From positions 1-44,343 of the forward strand of contig NZ_MOWR01000012.1 of assembly GCF_001937065.1 (NCBI RefSeq): 44,343 bases of DNA. The letters are read 5' to 3'. The position numbers and the translations under genes were made by a program. The DNA is from Streptococcus sp. 'caviae' (GTDB taxonomy: Bacteria; Bacillota; Bacilli; Lactobacillales; Streptococcaceae). The notes beneath the pieces were generated by a model, which did not search any database, was not told the DNA's origin, and saw nothing but the letters and a program-made list of their open reading frames with translations. Below, in pieces: positions 31,262 to 40,104 of this stretch. The stretch's first letter is position 1. The number at the start of each line of letters is the position of its first letter.

Positions 31262-32638
31262 ATGGCCTATAAGACAACCTATCCTTATACGAACGAAGTT
31301 TTACAAGAATTTGCAAACAACAGTGATGCAGATTTGGAAAAGGCACTGGCAACAGCACATGCCCTTTATAAAAAATGGCGCGCTGAAGGCGGCTTGGAAG
31401 AGCGCAAAGCCCAACTGCATAAAGTAGCTGACCTGCTCCGCCGAGACCGTGACAAATATGCTGAAGTGATGACAAAGGATATGGGCAAACTCTTTGTCGA
31501 AGCTCAAGGGGAAGTTGAGTTATGTGCAGAAATCGCAGACTACTTTGCCGATAAAGCTGAAGAATTCCTGCAGCCTAAATCATTTGAACCCATTCATGGA
31601 GATGCTTACTATATCAAGCAGGCGGTCGGCGTGCTCTTTATGGTAGAACCATGGAATTTCCCATTCTATCAAATCATGCGCGTGTTTGCTCCTAACTTTA
31701 TGATCGGCAACCCAACTGTCTTAAAACACGCTTCTATCTGCCCGGGCTCTGCTCAAGCTTTTGAAAATCTGGTCAACGAAGCAGGGGCTCCTGAAGGATC
31801 TTTCAAGAATCTCTTCCTCACCTATGACCAAGTAAACAATGCTATTGCAGATCCGCGGGTTCAAGGTGTAGCACTGACCGGTTCTGAACGCGGCGGCGCT
31901 TCCATTGCTGCTGAAGCAGGAGCAAACCTGAAAAAATCTGCTTTGGAACTCGGCGGCAATGACGCCTTCCTGATTTTAGAAGATGCTGATTTTGATCTCT
32001 TAAATGACACTATTTTCTTCGCCCGTCTTTACAATGCAGGCCAAGTATGTACATCATCCAAACGCTTCATTGTAGTCGGTGAAGAAAATTATAAGAAATT
32101 CGTAGACATGGTTGTCGAAACCTTTAAGACAGCTAAGTGGGGCGATCCAATGGATTCTGAAACAACACTTGCACCATTGTCATCAGCTGAAGCCAAAGAA
32201 GAAGTTCTGGGACAAATCAAATTGGCTGTGGACAACGGAGCACATGCGGTTTACGGCAATGAACCGATTGACCATCCGGGCAACTTCGTTATGCCTACTG
32301 TGCTGACGGATATTAGCAAAGACAACCCAATTTACAACCAAGAAATCTTTGGTCCTGTTGCTTCTATTTACAAAGTTGATACCGAAGAAGAAGCCATCGC
32401 TCTTGCTAATGATTCCAGCTACGGACTGGGCGGTACCGTCTTCTCCAAAGATCTTGACCATGCCAGAGAAGTCGCTGCTAAAATTGAAACGGGTATGTCC
32501 TTCATCAATTCTGGCTGGACATCTCATCCGGAAGTTCCATTCGGCGGTATCAAGAATTCTGGTTACGGCCGTGAACTCAGCAACCTCGGTTTTGATGCCT
32601 TTGTCAATGAACACCTTGTGTTCACGCCTCATTCATAA
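31262..32638 (+). CDS. NAD(P)-dependent succinate-semialdehyde dehydrogenase-type enzyme
   Basis: This 458-residue aldehyde dehydrogenase has the cofactor segment VEPWNFPFYQIMR, the catalytic Glu in LELGGNDAFLIL and the catalytic Cys in NAGQVCTSSKRF, with EIFGPVASIYK further on. The length and lack of an N-terminal extension match the short GabD-like group found in streptococci. Exact substrate uncertain. A GGAGG ribosome site lies 8 bp upstream, and the promoter carries a cre. Confidence 0.88.
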   Translation: MAYKTTYPYTNEVLQEFANNSDADLEKALATAHALYKKWRAEGGLEERKAQLHKVADLLRRDRDKYAEVMTKDMGKLFVEAQGEVELCAEIADYFADKAEEFLQPKSFEPIHGDAYYIKQAVGVLFMVEPWNFPFYQIMRVFAPNFMIGNPTVLKHASICPGSAQAFENLVNEAGAPEGSFKNLFLTYDQVNNAIADPRVQGVALTGSERGGASIAAEAGANLKKSALELGGNDAFLILEDADFDLLNDTIFFARLYNAGQVCTSSKRFIVVGEENYKKFVDMVVETFKTAKWGDPMDSETTLAPLSSAEAKEEVLGQIKLAVDNGAHAVYGNEPIDHPGNFVMPTVLTDISKDNPIYNQEIFGPVASIYKVDTEEEAIALANDSSYGLGGTVFSKDLDHAREVAAKIETGMSFINSGWTSHPEVPFGGIKNSGYGRELSNLGFDAFVNEHLVFTPHS

Positions 32639-32659
32639 AATTTTGCCAACCATTTCCTA

Positions 32660-32696
32660 TCTCTTGGATGCAGCTGCATCCAGGAGATTTTTTTGT
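32660..32696 (+). terminator. Terminator after the dehydrogenase gene
   Basis: The arms TGGATGCAG and CTGCATCCA within CTC/GAG outer pairs are followed by seven Ts. Confidence 0.92.
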
Positions 32697-32801
32697 GATT
32701 CTATTTTCCAGAAAAGTTAAACTTTTTTTGCGCCACCTTCAGAAAATAGGCGTATAATCATCTTATAAAGTAAAGGTTTAATTAGATGGGAAGTGTTTTT
32801 C

Positions 32802-35609
32802 GTGATTAGAAAGCGCAATCAGCAAAACATTAACAGACAGCCTAATTTATACCAATACGATATACAGACTGTCTTTGAACAGGCAAAGAGCAGCCCTCAG
32901 GGACTCTCTTTTGATGAAGTTGCCAAAAGGCAGGAAACATACGGCTCTAACCAGCTGGAAAAGATTAAGGGAGAACCCATAATTGTCAAATTTGCTAAGA
33001 ACTTTCTGTCCTTGATGGCAATTCTGCTCTGGATTGGCGGAGCGGTCGCCTTCTTCTTTGCAGGAACACCTGAGCTTGGGATCGCCATCTGGCTGGTCAA
33101 TGTGATTAACGGCTGTTTTTCTTTCTTCCAAGAATATAAGGCCGGCAAGGCAACAGAAGCACTTGAACATATGCTGCCTTCTTATGCCCGTGTGACCCGG
33201 CAAAATCAAGAAGAAAAGATTCTCGCTCAAGAGCTGGTGCCGGGCGATCTGATGATCATTGAAGAGGGAGACAGTATTTCTGCTGATGCCCGTGTTATTT
33301 CTGCGACAGATGATTTTCAGGTCAATCAGTCGGCCCTCACAGGTGAGTCCAATCCTGTCGCTAAAAACAATCGGCCTATTTCCGAGAACAATCCTGACCT
33401 CCTCAGTCTGGATAATCTCGTTTTTGCCGGTACGTCCGTCAGTAAGGGGAATGCCAAGGTTCTAATCACCAATATCGGCATGGCAACAGAATTCGGACAG
33501 ATTGCCCACTTAACACAGGGGGTCACCAATGTCACCAGTCCCCTGCAAAAGGAACTCAATCGACTGACCAAGCAGATTTCTTTGATTGCTATATCAGTGG
33601 GTGTCTTCTTCTTGCTCACTTCTGTTTTGATAATTAAAGAGCCGATAGCGCAGGCTTTCGTTTTCGCACTGGGAATGATTGTCGCCTTTATTCCTGAAGG
33701 GCTTCTGCCAACGGTTACCCTGTCACTTGCTATGGCCGTTCAAAAAATGGCTAAGAAAAATGCGTTGGTCAAAACTCTGGCTTCTGTAGAGACCTTGGGC
33801 GAAACATCCGTTATCTGTTCTGATAAAACCGGAACCCTGACACAAAATGAAATGACGGTCAATCATATTTGGACGCCGCAGCAAGAATACGACATAACGG
33901 GGCTGGGCTATGCCCCCCAAGGAACTATTCAAGTCAATCAAAAACCTGTCCAAGTCAGTGACATTCCCAGCCTAAACTGGCTCATTAGAGGAGCTGCCCT
34001 TTGCGGCAACGCTTCGATTGAACCGCCTCACGGAGATCAGACTCGCTACACAGTCTTAGGCGACCCAACCGAAGCCTGCCTAAGCGTCCTTGCTCAAAAA
34101 GCTGGAATTGATTTAACGGATAATGAAAAGACAGCTCCCAGACTCCATGAACTGACCTTTGACTCTGAACGCAAGCGGATGACAACCATTCACCAGCTTG
34201 AAACAAAGCTTGCAGGAAGCCGCCTCGTCAGTTTCACCAAAGGAGCACCTAAAGAAATCGCAGAGCTGTCCAGCAGAATTTATGACCAGAATCAGATCAG
34301 ACCCCTAACCGATCAAGAAAAAGCTGCCATTCTCAAAGCCAATGACCAGTATGCCAAAGACGGCCTGCGCGTGCTGGCTCTTGCCTGCCGTCAGCTTGAT
34401 AAGACAGCTGATCTGCCGCAGGATTTTGCCGATTATACCTCTGAGATGATTGAGCAGGATCTCATTTTCATGGGACTCCTTGTCATGCAGGATCCTCCGC
34501 GTATGGAGGTTGCCAAAGCCGTTGAAAAATGCCATAAAGCAAACATCAGAATTATCATGATTACAGGCGACTATGGTCTGACGGCTCTTAGTATTGCCAG
34601 AAAAATTGGTATTGTCCAAGGAAAAAATCCCCGCCTAGTTACAGGTCAGGAATTAGGACAATTATCCGATACAGAGCTTCAGGCAATTTTGAAAGACGAG
34701 GTGGTTTTTGCCCGCATTGCTCCCGAACAAAAATACCGCATCGTTACCAATTTGCAGGAACTGGGCCATGTTGTTGCCGTAACCGGCGATGGTGTCAACG
34801 ATGCCCCCGCTCTTAAAAAAGCCGACATTGGTGTCGCTATGGGGATTAGCGGAACGGACGTTGCTAAATCATCGGCCGATATGATTTTGACCGATGATAA
34901 TTTTGCCTCCATCGTTAATGCTATCGAAGAAGGACGAACGGTTTATCAAAATATTAAGAAGTTTTTAACCTATATTTTCAACTCCAATACGTCTGAGGCG
35001 GTTCCTTCAGCCAGCTTTCTTTTCTCCCGCGGCTTTATCCCTTTGCCTTTGACCGTCATGCAGATTCTTGCCATTGACCTTGGCAGTGACATGCTGCCGG
35101 CTTTGGGCTTGGGTATTGAAAGTGCTGAAAAGGATATTATGGAAAGGCCGCCCCGTCGTAAATCCGATGCGCTGCTTACCAAAAATTTGCTGATAAAAGC
35201 CTTTGTCTGGTATGGATTGTTAGAGGCCTGCCTGGCCATGGGAGCTTTCTTCTTCACCTACCTGATTCACGGTCAGAGCTTAAATTTTAATAGCAGCTAT
35301 TATGCAGAAGCTACAACCATGACGCTGGGAGCCATCATTTTCTGCCAAATCGGCATGGTGCAAAACTGCCGGACAACCAAACAGTCTGTCTTTGACCTCA
35401 AGCTCTTTTCTAATTCTTATATCAATCTGGGAATGCTGGCTGAAATCCTGCTCTTTATTCTGCTGAGCTACCTTCCTCTTTTCAACCGTATTTTTAACAC
35501 GGCACCCTTAGAAGCAGTAAATTGGCTCTATCTGATTCTCTGTCCGCTGCCTATTCTTGCTTTAGAAGAAATTCGCAAGGCCTGGCTCAGAAAACAGCTT
35601 CATAAATGA
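32802..35609 (+). CDS. P-type cation ATPase, P2 group
   Basis: This membrane pump of about 935 residues has the actuator motif LTGESNPVAKN, the phosphorylation site CSDKTGTLTQNEM, KGAPKEI, the hinge TGDGVNDAPALKKADIGVAMG and ten likely helices. Helix 4 reads IPEGLLPTVTLSLA and helix 6 DLGSDMLPALGLG; both look more like the Na,K/H,K-type (P2C) pattern than the SERCA pattern (PEGLP; DGxPA). The ion is therefore uncertain: Na+, K+ or Ca2+ are all possible. The GTG at 32802 has a GGGAAG site at a suitable distance; the GTG at 32793 is the alternative. It is a single gene with no regulator beside it. Confidence 0.88.
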   Translation: MIRKRNQQNINRQPNLYQYDIQTVFEQAKSSPQGLSFDEVAKRQETYGSNQLEKIKGEPIIVKFAKNFLSLMAILLWIGGAVAFFFAGTPELGIAIWLVNVINGCFSFFQEYKAGKATEALEHMLPSYARVTRQNQEEKILAQELVPGDLMIIEEGDSISADARVISATDDFQVNQSALTGESNPVAKNNRPISENNPDLLSLDNLVFAGTSVSKGNAKVLITNIGMATEFGQIAHLTQGVTNVTSPLQKELNRLTKQISLIAISVGVFFLLTSVLIIKEPIAQAFVFALGMIVAFIPEGLLPTVTLSLAMAVQKMAKKNALVKTLASVETLGETSVICSDKTGTLTQNEMTVNHIWTPQQEYDITGLGYAPQGTIQVNQKPVQVSDIPSLNWLIRGAALCGNASIEPPHGDQTRYTVLGDPTEACLSVLAQKAGIDLTDNEKTAPRLHELTFDSERKRMTTIHQLETKLAGSRLVSFTKGAPKEIAELSSRIYDQNQIRPLTDQEKAAILKANDQYAKDGLRVLALACRQLDKTADLPQDFADYTSEMIEQDLIFMGLLVMQDPPRMEVAKAVEKCHKANIRIIMITGDYGLTALSIARKIGIVQGKNPRLVTGQELGQLSDTELQAILKDEVVFARIAPEQKYRIVTNLQELGHVVAVTGDGVNDAPALKKADIGVAMGISGTDVAKSSADMILTDDNFASIVNAIEEGRTVYQNIKKFLTYIFNSNTSEAVPSASFLFSRGFIPLPLTVMQILAIDLGSDMLPALGLGIESAEKDIMERPPRRKSDALLTKNLLIKAFVWYGLLEACLAMGAFFFTYLIHGQSLNFNSSYYAEATTMTLGAIIFCQIGMVQNCRTTKQSVFDLKLFSNSYINLGMLAEILLFILLSYLPLFNRIFNTAPLEAVNWLYLILCPLPILALEEIRKAWLRKQLHK

Positions 35610-35687
35610 TCTGAAGGAGAGAACAGAATTTTTCAGAAAATAATAGAATTTTGCAACAATTATAATGATGACAAGCATGATTTGTGT

Positions 35688-35693
35688 TATAAT
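35688..35693 (+). promoter_or_regulatory. Candidate -10 box for ilvD
   Basis: TATAAT lies 67 bp upstream of the ilvD start. The best -35 (ATGACA at 35668) is too close, at 14 bp, so the promoter is only tentative. A second TATAAT is at 35661. No T-box leader is visible. Confidence 0.35.
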
Positions 35694-35759
35694 GTTTTAT
35701 AAAGTTATAGTATTCTGCTTCAGATAACTATATACGATGAGATGAAAGGAAGCGGTCAA

Positions 35760-37475
35760 ATGACTGACAAAGAAACTCTTAAAAATTTAAGAAATCGCAG
35801 TTCTGTCTACGATTCAATGGTTAAATCACCCAACCGTGCTATGCTGCGGGCAACGGGCATGCAGGATGAAGATTTTGAAAAACCTATCGTTGGTGTTATT
35901 TCTACCTGGGCTGAAAACACACCATGTAATATCCACCTGCACGACTTTGGCAAACTGGCAAAAGTCGGGGTTAAGGACGCTGGAGCATGGCCTGTTCAAT
36001 TCGGAACCATTACGGTTTCGGACGGTATTGCCATGGGAACCCAAGGAATGCGTTTCTCACTGACTTCACGTGATATTATTGCGGATTCGATCGAAGCCGC
36101 TATGGGCGGACACAATGTTGATGCCTTTGTAGCTATCGGCGGCTGTGATAAGAACATGCCAGGTTCTATGATTGCCATTGCCAACATGGATATCCCGGCA
36201 ATCTTTGCCTACGGCGGTACCATTGCTCCCGGTAATTTAGACGGTAAAGACATTGACCTCGTCTCTGTCTTTGAAGGGGTCGGCCACTGGAACCACGGTG
36301 ATATGACCGAAGAAGAGGTTAAGGCTCTTGAATGCAACGCCTGCCCTGGTCCTGGCGGCTGCGGCGGTATGTACACAGCAAACACCATGGCAACAGCTAT
36401 TGAAGTTCTGGGAATGAGTCTTCCTGGCTCTGCTTCACACCCTGCCGAATCTCCTGAGAAAAAAGCAGATATTGAAGAAGCCGGCCGCGCTGTAGTGAAG
36501 ATGCTGGAAATGGGCATTAAGCCATCAGACATCTTGACACGTGAAGCCTTTGAAGATGCTATTACAGTAACTATGGCACTGGGCGGATCGACCAACTCAA
36601 CTCTTCACTTGTTAGCTATTGCCCATGCAGCCAATGTTGAGCTGACCCTTGATGACTTCAACACTATTCAAGAAAAAGTGCCTCACTTGGCTGACTTGAA
36701 ACCTTCTGGTCAGTATGTCTTCCAAGACCTTTATAATGTCGGCGGCGTACCAGCCGTAATGAAATATCTCTTGGCAAATGGCTTCCTTCATGGAGACCGC
36801 CTCACTTGTACCGGTAAGACTGTCGCTGAAAACTTAGCTGAATTTGAAGATTTGACCCCAGGTCAAAAAGTCATTATGCCGCTGGAAAATCCAAAACGTG
36901 CTGACGGTCCTCTGATTATCCTTCACGGTAATCTCGCTCCGGAAGGCGCTGTTGCCAAAGTTTCAGGTGTTAAAGTTCGCCGCCATGTCGGCCCTGCTAA
37001 GGTCTTTGATTCAGAAGAAGCTGCTATTGAAGCTGTATTAACAGATGAGATTGTTGACGGTGATGTTGTTGTCGTACGTTACGTCGGACCAAAAGGCGGA
37101 CCAGGTATGCCGGAAATGCTTTCTCTTTCATCGATGATTGTTGGTAAAGGACAGGGAGATAAGGTTGCCCTGCTCACTGACGGACGCTTCTCAGGCGGTA
37201 CTTACGGTCTTGTTGTCGGCCATATCGCTCCGGAAGCCCAAGACGGCGGACCAATCGCCTACCTCCGCACCGGTGATACAGTTATTGTTGACCAAGATAC
37301 CAAAGAAATCACCATGGATGTTTCAGAGGAAGAACTTGAACGCCGTAAGGCTGAAACCGAGATTCCACCGCTTTATTCCCGCGGAGTTCTGGGCAAATAC
37401 GCTCATATCGTGTCATCTGCTTCCAAAGGAGCTGTGACAGACTTCTGGAAACCGGAAGAAACTGGTAAAAAATAA
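35760..37475 (+). CDS. ilvD: Dihydroxy-acid dehydratase
   Basis: This 571-residue Fe-S enzyme makes 2-keto acids for isoleucine, valine and leucine. Cluster and active-site segments are [14 protein letters not shown] and [18 protein letters not shown], with [15 protein letters not shown] near the C-terminus. The start at 35760 (MTDKETLKN) has AAAGGAAG upstream; an ATG 18 bp earlier is part of the leader. It is alone here, apart from the other ilv genes. Confidence 0.97.
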   Translation: MTDKETLKNLRNRSSVYDSMVKSPNRAMLRATGMQDEDFEKPIVGVISTWAENTPCNIHLHDFGKLAKVGVKDAGAWPVQFGTITVSDGIAMGTQGMRFSLTSRDIIADSIEAAMGGHNVDAFVAIGGCDKNMPGSMIAIANMDIPAIFAYGGTIAPGNLDGKDIDLVSVFEGVGHWNHGDMTEEEVKALECNACPGPGGCGGMYTANTMATAIEVLGMSLPGSASHPAESPEKKADIEEAGRAVVKMLEMGIKPSDILTREAFEDAITVTMALGGSTNSTLHLLAIAHAANVELTLDDFNTIQEKVPHLADLKPSGQYVFQDLYNVGGVPAVMKYLLANGFLHGDRLTCTGKTVAENLAEFEDLTPGQKVIMPLENPKRADGPLIILHGNLAPEGAVAKVSGVKVRRHVGPAKVFDSEEAAIEAVLTDEIVDGDVVVVRYVGPKGGPGMPEMLSLSSMIVGKGQGDKVALLTDGRFSGGTYGLVVGHIAPEAQDGGPIAYLRTGDTVIVDQDTKEITMDVSEEELERRKAETEIPPLYSRGVLGKYAHIVSSASKGAVTDFWKPEETGKK

Positions 37476-37495
37476 AGTTAACGCTCAAAAGAACA

Positions 37496-37532
37496 AAAAC
37501 TCACCGTTCGCTAAAACGGTGAGTTTTCTTAT
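37496..37532. terminator. Bidirectional terminator after ilvD
   Basis: The perfect arms AAAACTCACCGTT and AACGGTGAGTTTT separate the convergent ilvD and MIP18-type genes. Confidence 0.92.
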
Positions 37533-37870
37533 TTAGGACTGATACCCAGTGCAATTCTGCCAAAACGGCTGATCCGTGTAACCTTCCAAGCCGGAGACCA
37601 GACGACCTCTACTCCAACTTTATTAATACCTTCAATTTCAGACAGAGAATCGATGATTTCTGCCGGCAGCGTATCGATACAGCCGCAGTTAACCTCAGTA
37701 AAGGTAATGACTAATTTGCAAAATCCTTCTTCATCTAAGTTAATTTCGTAAATCAATCCAAGATTATAAATATCCAGTTCAATCTCTGGATCATATATTT
37801 TTTCAAGTTTTTCAATCAGCTGATCGCTAATAGCTGCGGCGCGCTCATTGATTTTGATATCATCTCTCAT
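37529..37870 (-). CDS. MIP18/DUF59-family protein (SufT-like)
   Basis: The 113-residue protein has the DUF59 core DPEIELDIYNLGLIYEI and a cysteine-containing loop VNCGCIDTLPAEII in place of the usual APGCP motif. Relatives assist assembly or delivery of iron-sulfur clusters. Its position next to ilvD, an Fe-S enzyme, is suggestive. A GGAGAG site precedes the ATG. Confidence 0.88.
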   Translation of the reverse strand: MRDDIKINERAAAISDQLIEKLEKIYDPEIELDIYNLGLIYEINLDEEGFCKLVITFTEVNCGCIDTLPAEIIDSLSEIEGINKVGVEVVWSPAWKVTRISRFGRIALGISPK

Positions 37871-38037
37871 TGATGCTCTCCTTCACAAAGTGATTTGGCT
37901 ATATTTTCCCATAAATAACCCTTTTTTTCAATGTTTAATAAACGATTTCTTCGATTTAAGATAATTTTCTCTCTAAAAACAGCCTTTTTTTATGTTACAA
38001 TAAGGAGAATTATAAAAAAAAGAGGAGTTTAGAGGAG

Positions 38038-38979
38038 ATGAAAGCTGTGAAAAATCCACCCCTTGTGATGTCAGGTCTGAGTCTGGGCTTGTTTGCTCTG
38101 GGAAATCTGCTGGAGCTCTATCATCCGGCCCTGCGCTACTTATTAGGGATAGCTGCCATCTTTATCTATTTGCTTTTAATCATTGGGATTTTGAGAAATC
38201 TTCCTCAGGCCAAAGAGCAGCTGCAGCAGCCCTTAGTTGCTTCGGTTTTTCCGACCTTTTTTATGTCTGGCATGCTGCTTGCAGGCTACATTCAACTTTT
38301 TTCAGGATTAGGACCTTGGGTTACCGCTGTTAGCCTCCTTGTCTGGTGGCTGGCTTTCTTGGGAAATGCTTGGCTCATCCTTTACTTTACAGTTACATTT
38401 GTCCTGCATTTCAGCTGGGATTATGTCTTTCCCTCATGGTCTGTCCTCTATGTTGGTATTGCGGTAGCCACTTTGACAGCCCCTATCAGCGGTCAGTATT
38501 TGCTGGGACAACTAATCTTTTGGATCTGCTTAATTTTGACTCTGTTGGTTTTGCCTTTTATGACGATCAAAGCCTACCGTATTGGTCTGCCTGAAAGTGC
38601 CAAGCCTAATATTTCTACATTTTGCGCTCCCTTATCACTCCTGCTTGCAGGCTACTTAAAAACTTTCCCGGACGGACAAAGTCCAAACACCAGTATCGTC
38701 TGGTTATTGCTTTTTGCTTCACAGCTCCTCTATATCTTTGTTGTTATCCAATTGCCTGTTCTTTTAAAACGAGAGTTTAACCCAGGATTTTCCGCCTTTA
38801 CCTTTCCTTTTGTCATATCAATCACTTCGCTGCGCTCAGCCGGTCTTTACCTGAATATCCAGCATCCCTTCTTTCATGTCTTGGTTAAACTAGAAGAGAT
38901 ACTGGCTGTTGTACTGGTTTTCTTCGTCCTTGTTCATTATCTGAGGTTCTTATTTCAAAGCAAAATACCTAAAGGATAA
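38038..38979 (+). CDS. TDT-family transporter (TehA/SLAC1 fold)
   Basis: The 313-residue integral membrane protein has ten predicted helices and the family start PPLVMSGLSLGLFALGNLLE. Members include TehA and SLAC1-type anion channels and dicarboxylate exporters; the substrate here is unknown. Two AGAGGAG boxes precede the start: the first is 10 bp from the ATG at 38038, the second abuts it and would suit the in-frame GTG at 38047. Confidence 0.85.
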   Translation: MKAVKNPPLVMSGLSLGLFALGNLLELYHPALRYLLGIAAIFIYLLLIIGILRNLPQAKEQLQQPLVASVFPTFFMSGMLLAGYIQLFSGLGPWVTAVSLLVWWLAFLGNAWLILYFTVTFVLHFSWDYVFPSWSVLYVGIAVATLTAPISGQYLLGQLIFWICLILTLLVLPFMTIKAYRIGLPESAKPNISTFCAPLSLLLAGYLKTFPDGQSPNTSIVWLLLFASQLLYIFVVIQLPVLLKREFNPGFSAFTFPFVISITSLRSAGLYLNIQHPFFHVLVKLEEILAVVLVFFVLVHYLRFLFQSKIPKG

Positions 38980-39151
38980 GCAGCAGGAATAAAGTCTTAG
39001 CACAGCTTTACATGGCATACTAATCCGTCAAACAGCTACTTCTAATCTGTCTTTGTAAGTTCTCCTTATCATTACTTACCTTTACAGGTCTGTCAACCTG
39101 TCAACAGACATCCGGCTTTTATCTGTGCGGGATTTATGTTAAACTATTAGC

Positions 39152-39928
39152 ATGAATTATAAAGGCTTAGTATTTTTTGATCTTGACGGAACGCTTTTAA
39201 ACAAGCAGTCACAAATTTCACCCGATAATAAATTAGCTCTTCAGGAACTGACGGCAAATGGCTATCTTCCTATTATTGCTACCGGACGTTCCATAAAAGA
39301 GCTTAAAGGAGTTCTCAAACAATCAGGAATAACTTCTGTCATTATGATGAATGGTATGTCTATTTATATTGAAGGCAAGGAAGTCTTTGCTCAAACTATT
39401 GACAGTGACATTACCGACAAATTGCTTGGCTTAGCCCGCAGTCTTGGAGAAGAAATTGCCTACTATACTCCTTTTGACATTTACTTGTCAGGAGACTGTC
39501 AAGGCCTGAGGGACCATTTTACTTATTTTAATGAGGAACTTCCGCCAGTTAGTGAAAATTTCTATCTTGACAATCCTGTCAACATGCTGCTGGTCGGCAG
39601 TGCTGATAAAAGTCATGATACTATTTATCAAGAAGCCATTCCTCAGCTTCATTTTTTCAGAAACAGTCCCTATTCTATTGATGTCACAAAGGCAGGATTT
39701 GATAAGGGAACAGGTGTCAATATCGTCAAAGATATCCTTAATCTGCAGCACATTCCAACTTACGCCTTTGGAGACGGTAAAAATGATATCCCCTTGCTTT
39801 TAGCCGCTGATCATGCCATTGCCATGGAAAATGCTGTTGACGACGTTCTGGAAATAGCAGATTTCATCACTCACCACCATGATCAAGACGGTATCAAACA
39901 TGCTCTGCAGCACTATCATTTAATTTAA
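39152..39928 (+). CDS. Cof-type HAD-superfamily phosphatase
   Basis: The 258-residue protein has HAD motif 1 FFDLDGTLLNKQ, motif 2 PIIATGRSI, the cap domain typical of subclass IIB, and motif 4 AFGDGKNDIPLLLAAD. Such enzymes dephosphorylate sugar phosphates or cofactors such as FMN; the natural substrate is unknown. It stands alone between terminators. Confidence 0.93.
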   Translation: MNYKGLVFFDLDGTLLNKQSQISPDNKLALQELTANGYLPIIATGRSIKELKGVLKQSGITSVIMMNGMSIYIEGKEVFAQTIDSDITDKLLGLARSLGEEIAYYTPFDIYLSGDCQGLRDHFTYFNEELPPVSENFYLDNPVNMLLVGSADKSHDTIYQEAIPQLHFFRNSPYSIDVTKAGFDKGTGVNIVKDILNLQHIPTYAFGDGKNDIPLLLAADHAIAMENAVDDVLEIADFITHHHDQDGIKHALQHYHLI

Positions 39929-39932
39929 CAGT

Positions 39933-39975
39933 AAAAAGATTGGCAATCATTTGATTACCAATCTTTTTGTTTTTG
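39933..39975 (+). terminator. Terminator after the HAD phosphatase gene
   Basis: The arms AAAAAGATTGG and CCAATCTTTTT, with inner AATC/GATT pairs, are followed by further Ts. Confidence 0.92.
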
Positions 39976-40104
39976 TCCCCATGCAGTCGACTCAAAATGG
40001 TAATAAGACGATGATCTACAGCCTGTGCTTGAGCAAAGTGAAGGCAACAACCATAGTTTTGATTTTTGAAGAGTCTAAGACATCACGAAAGCTGTCTCTA
40101 CTGT

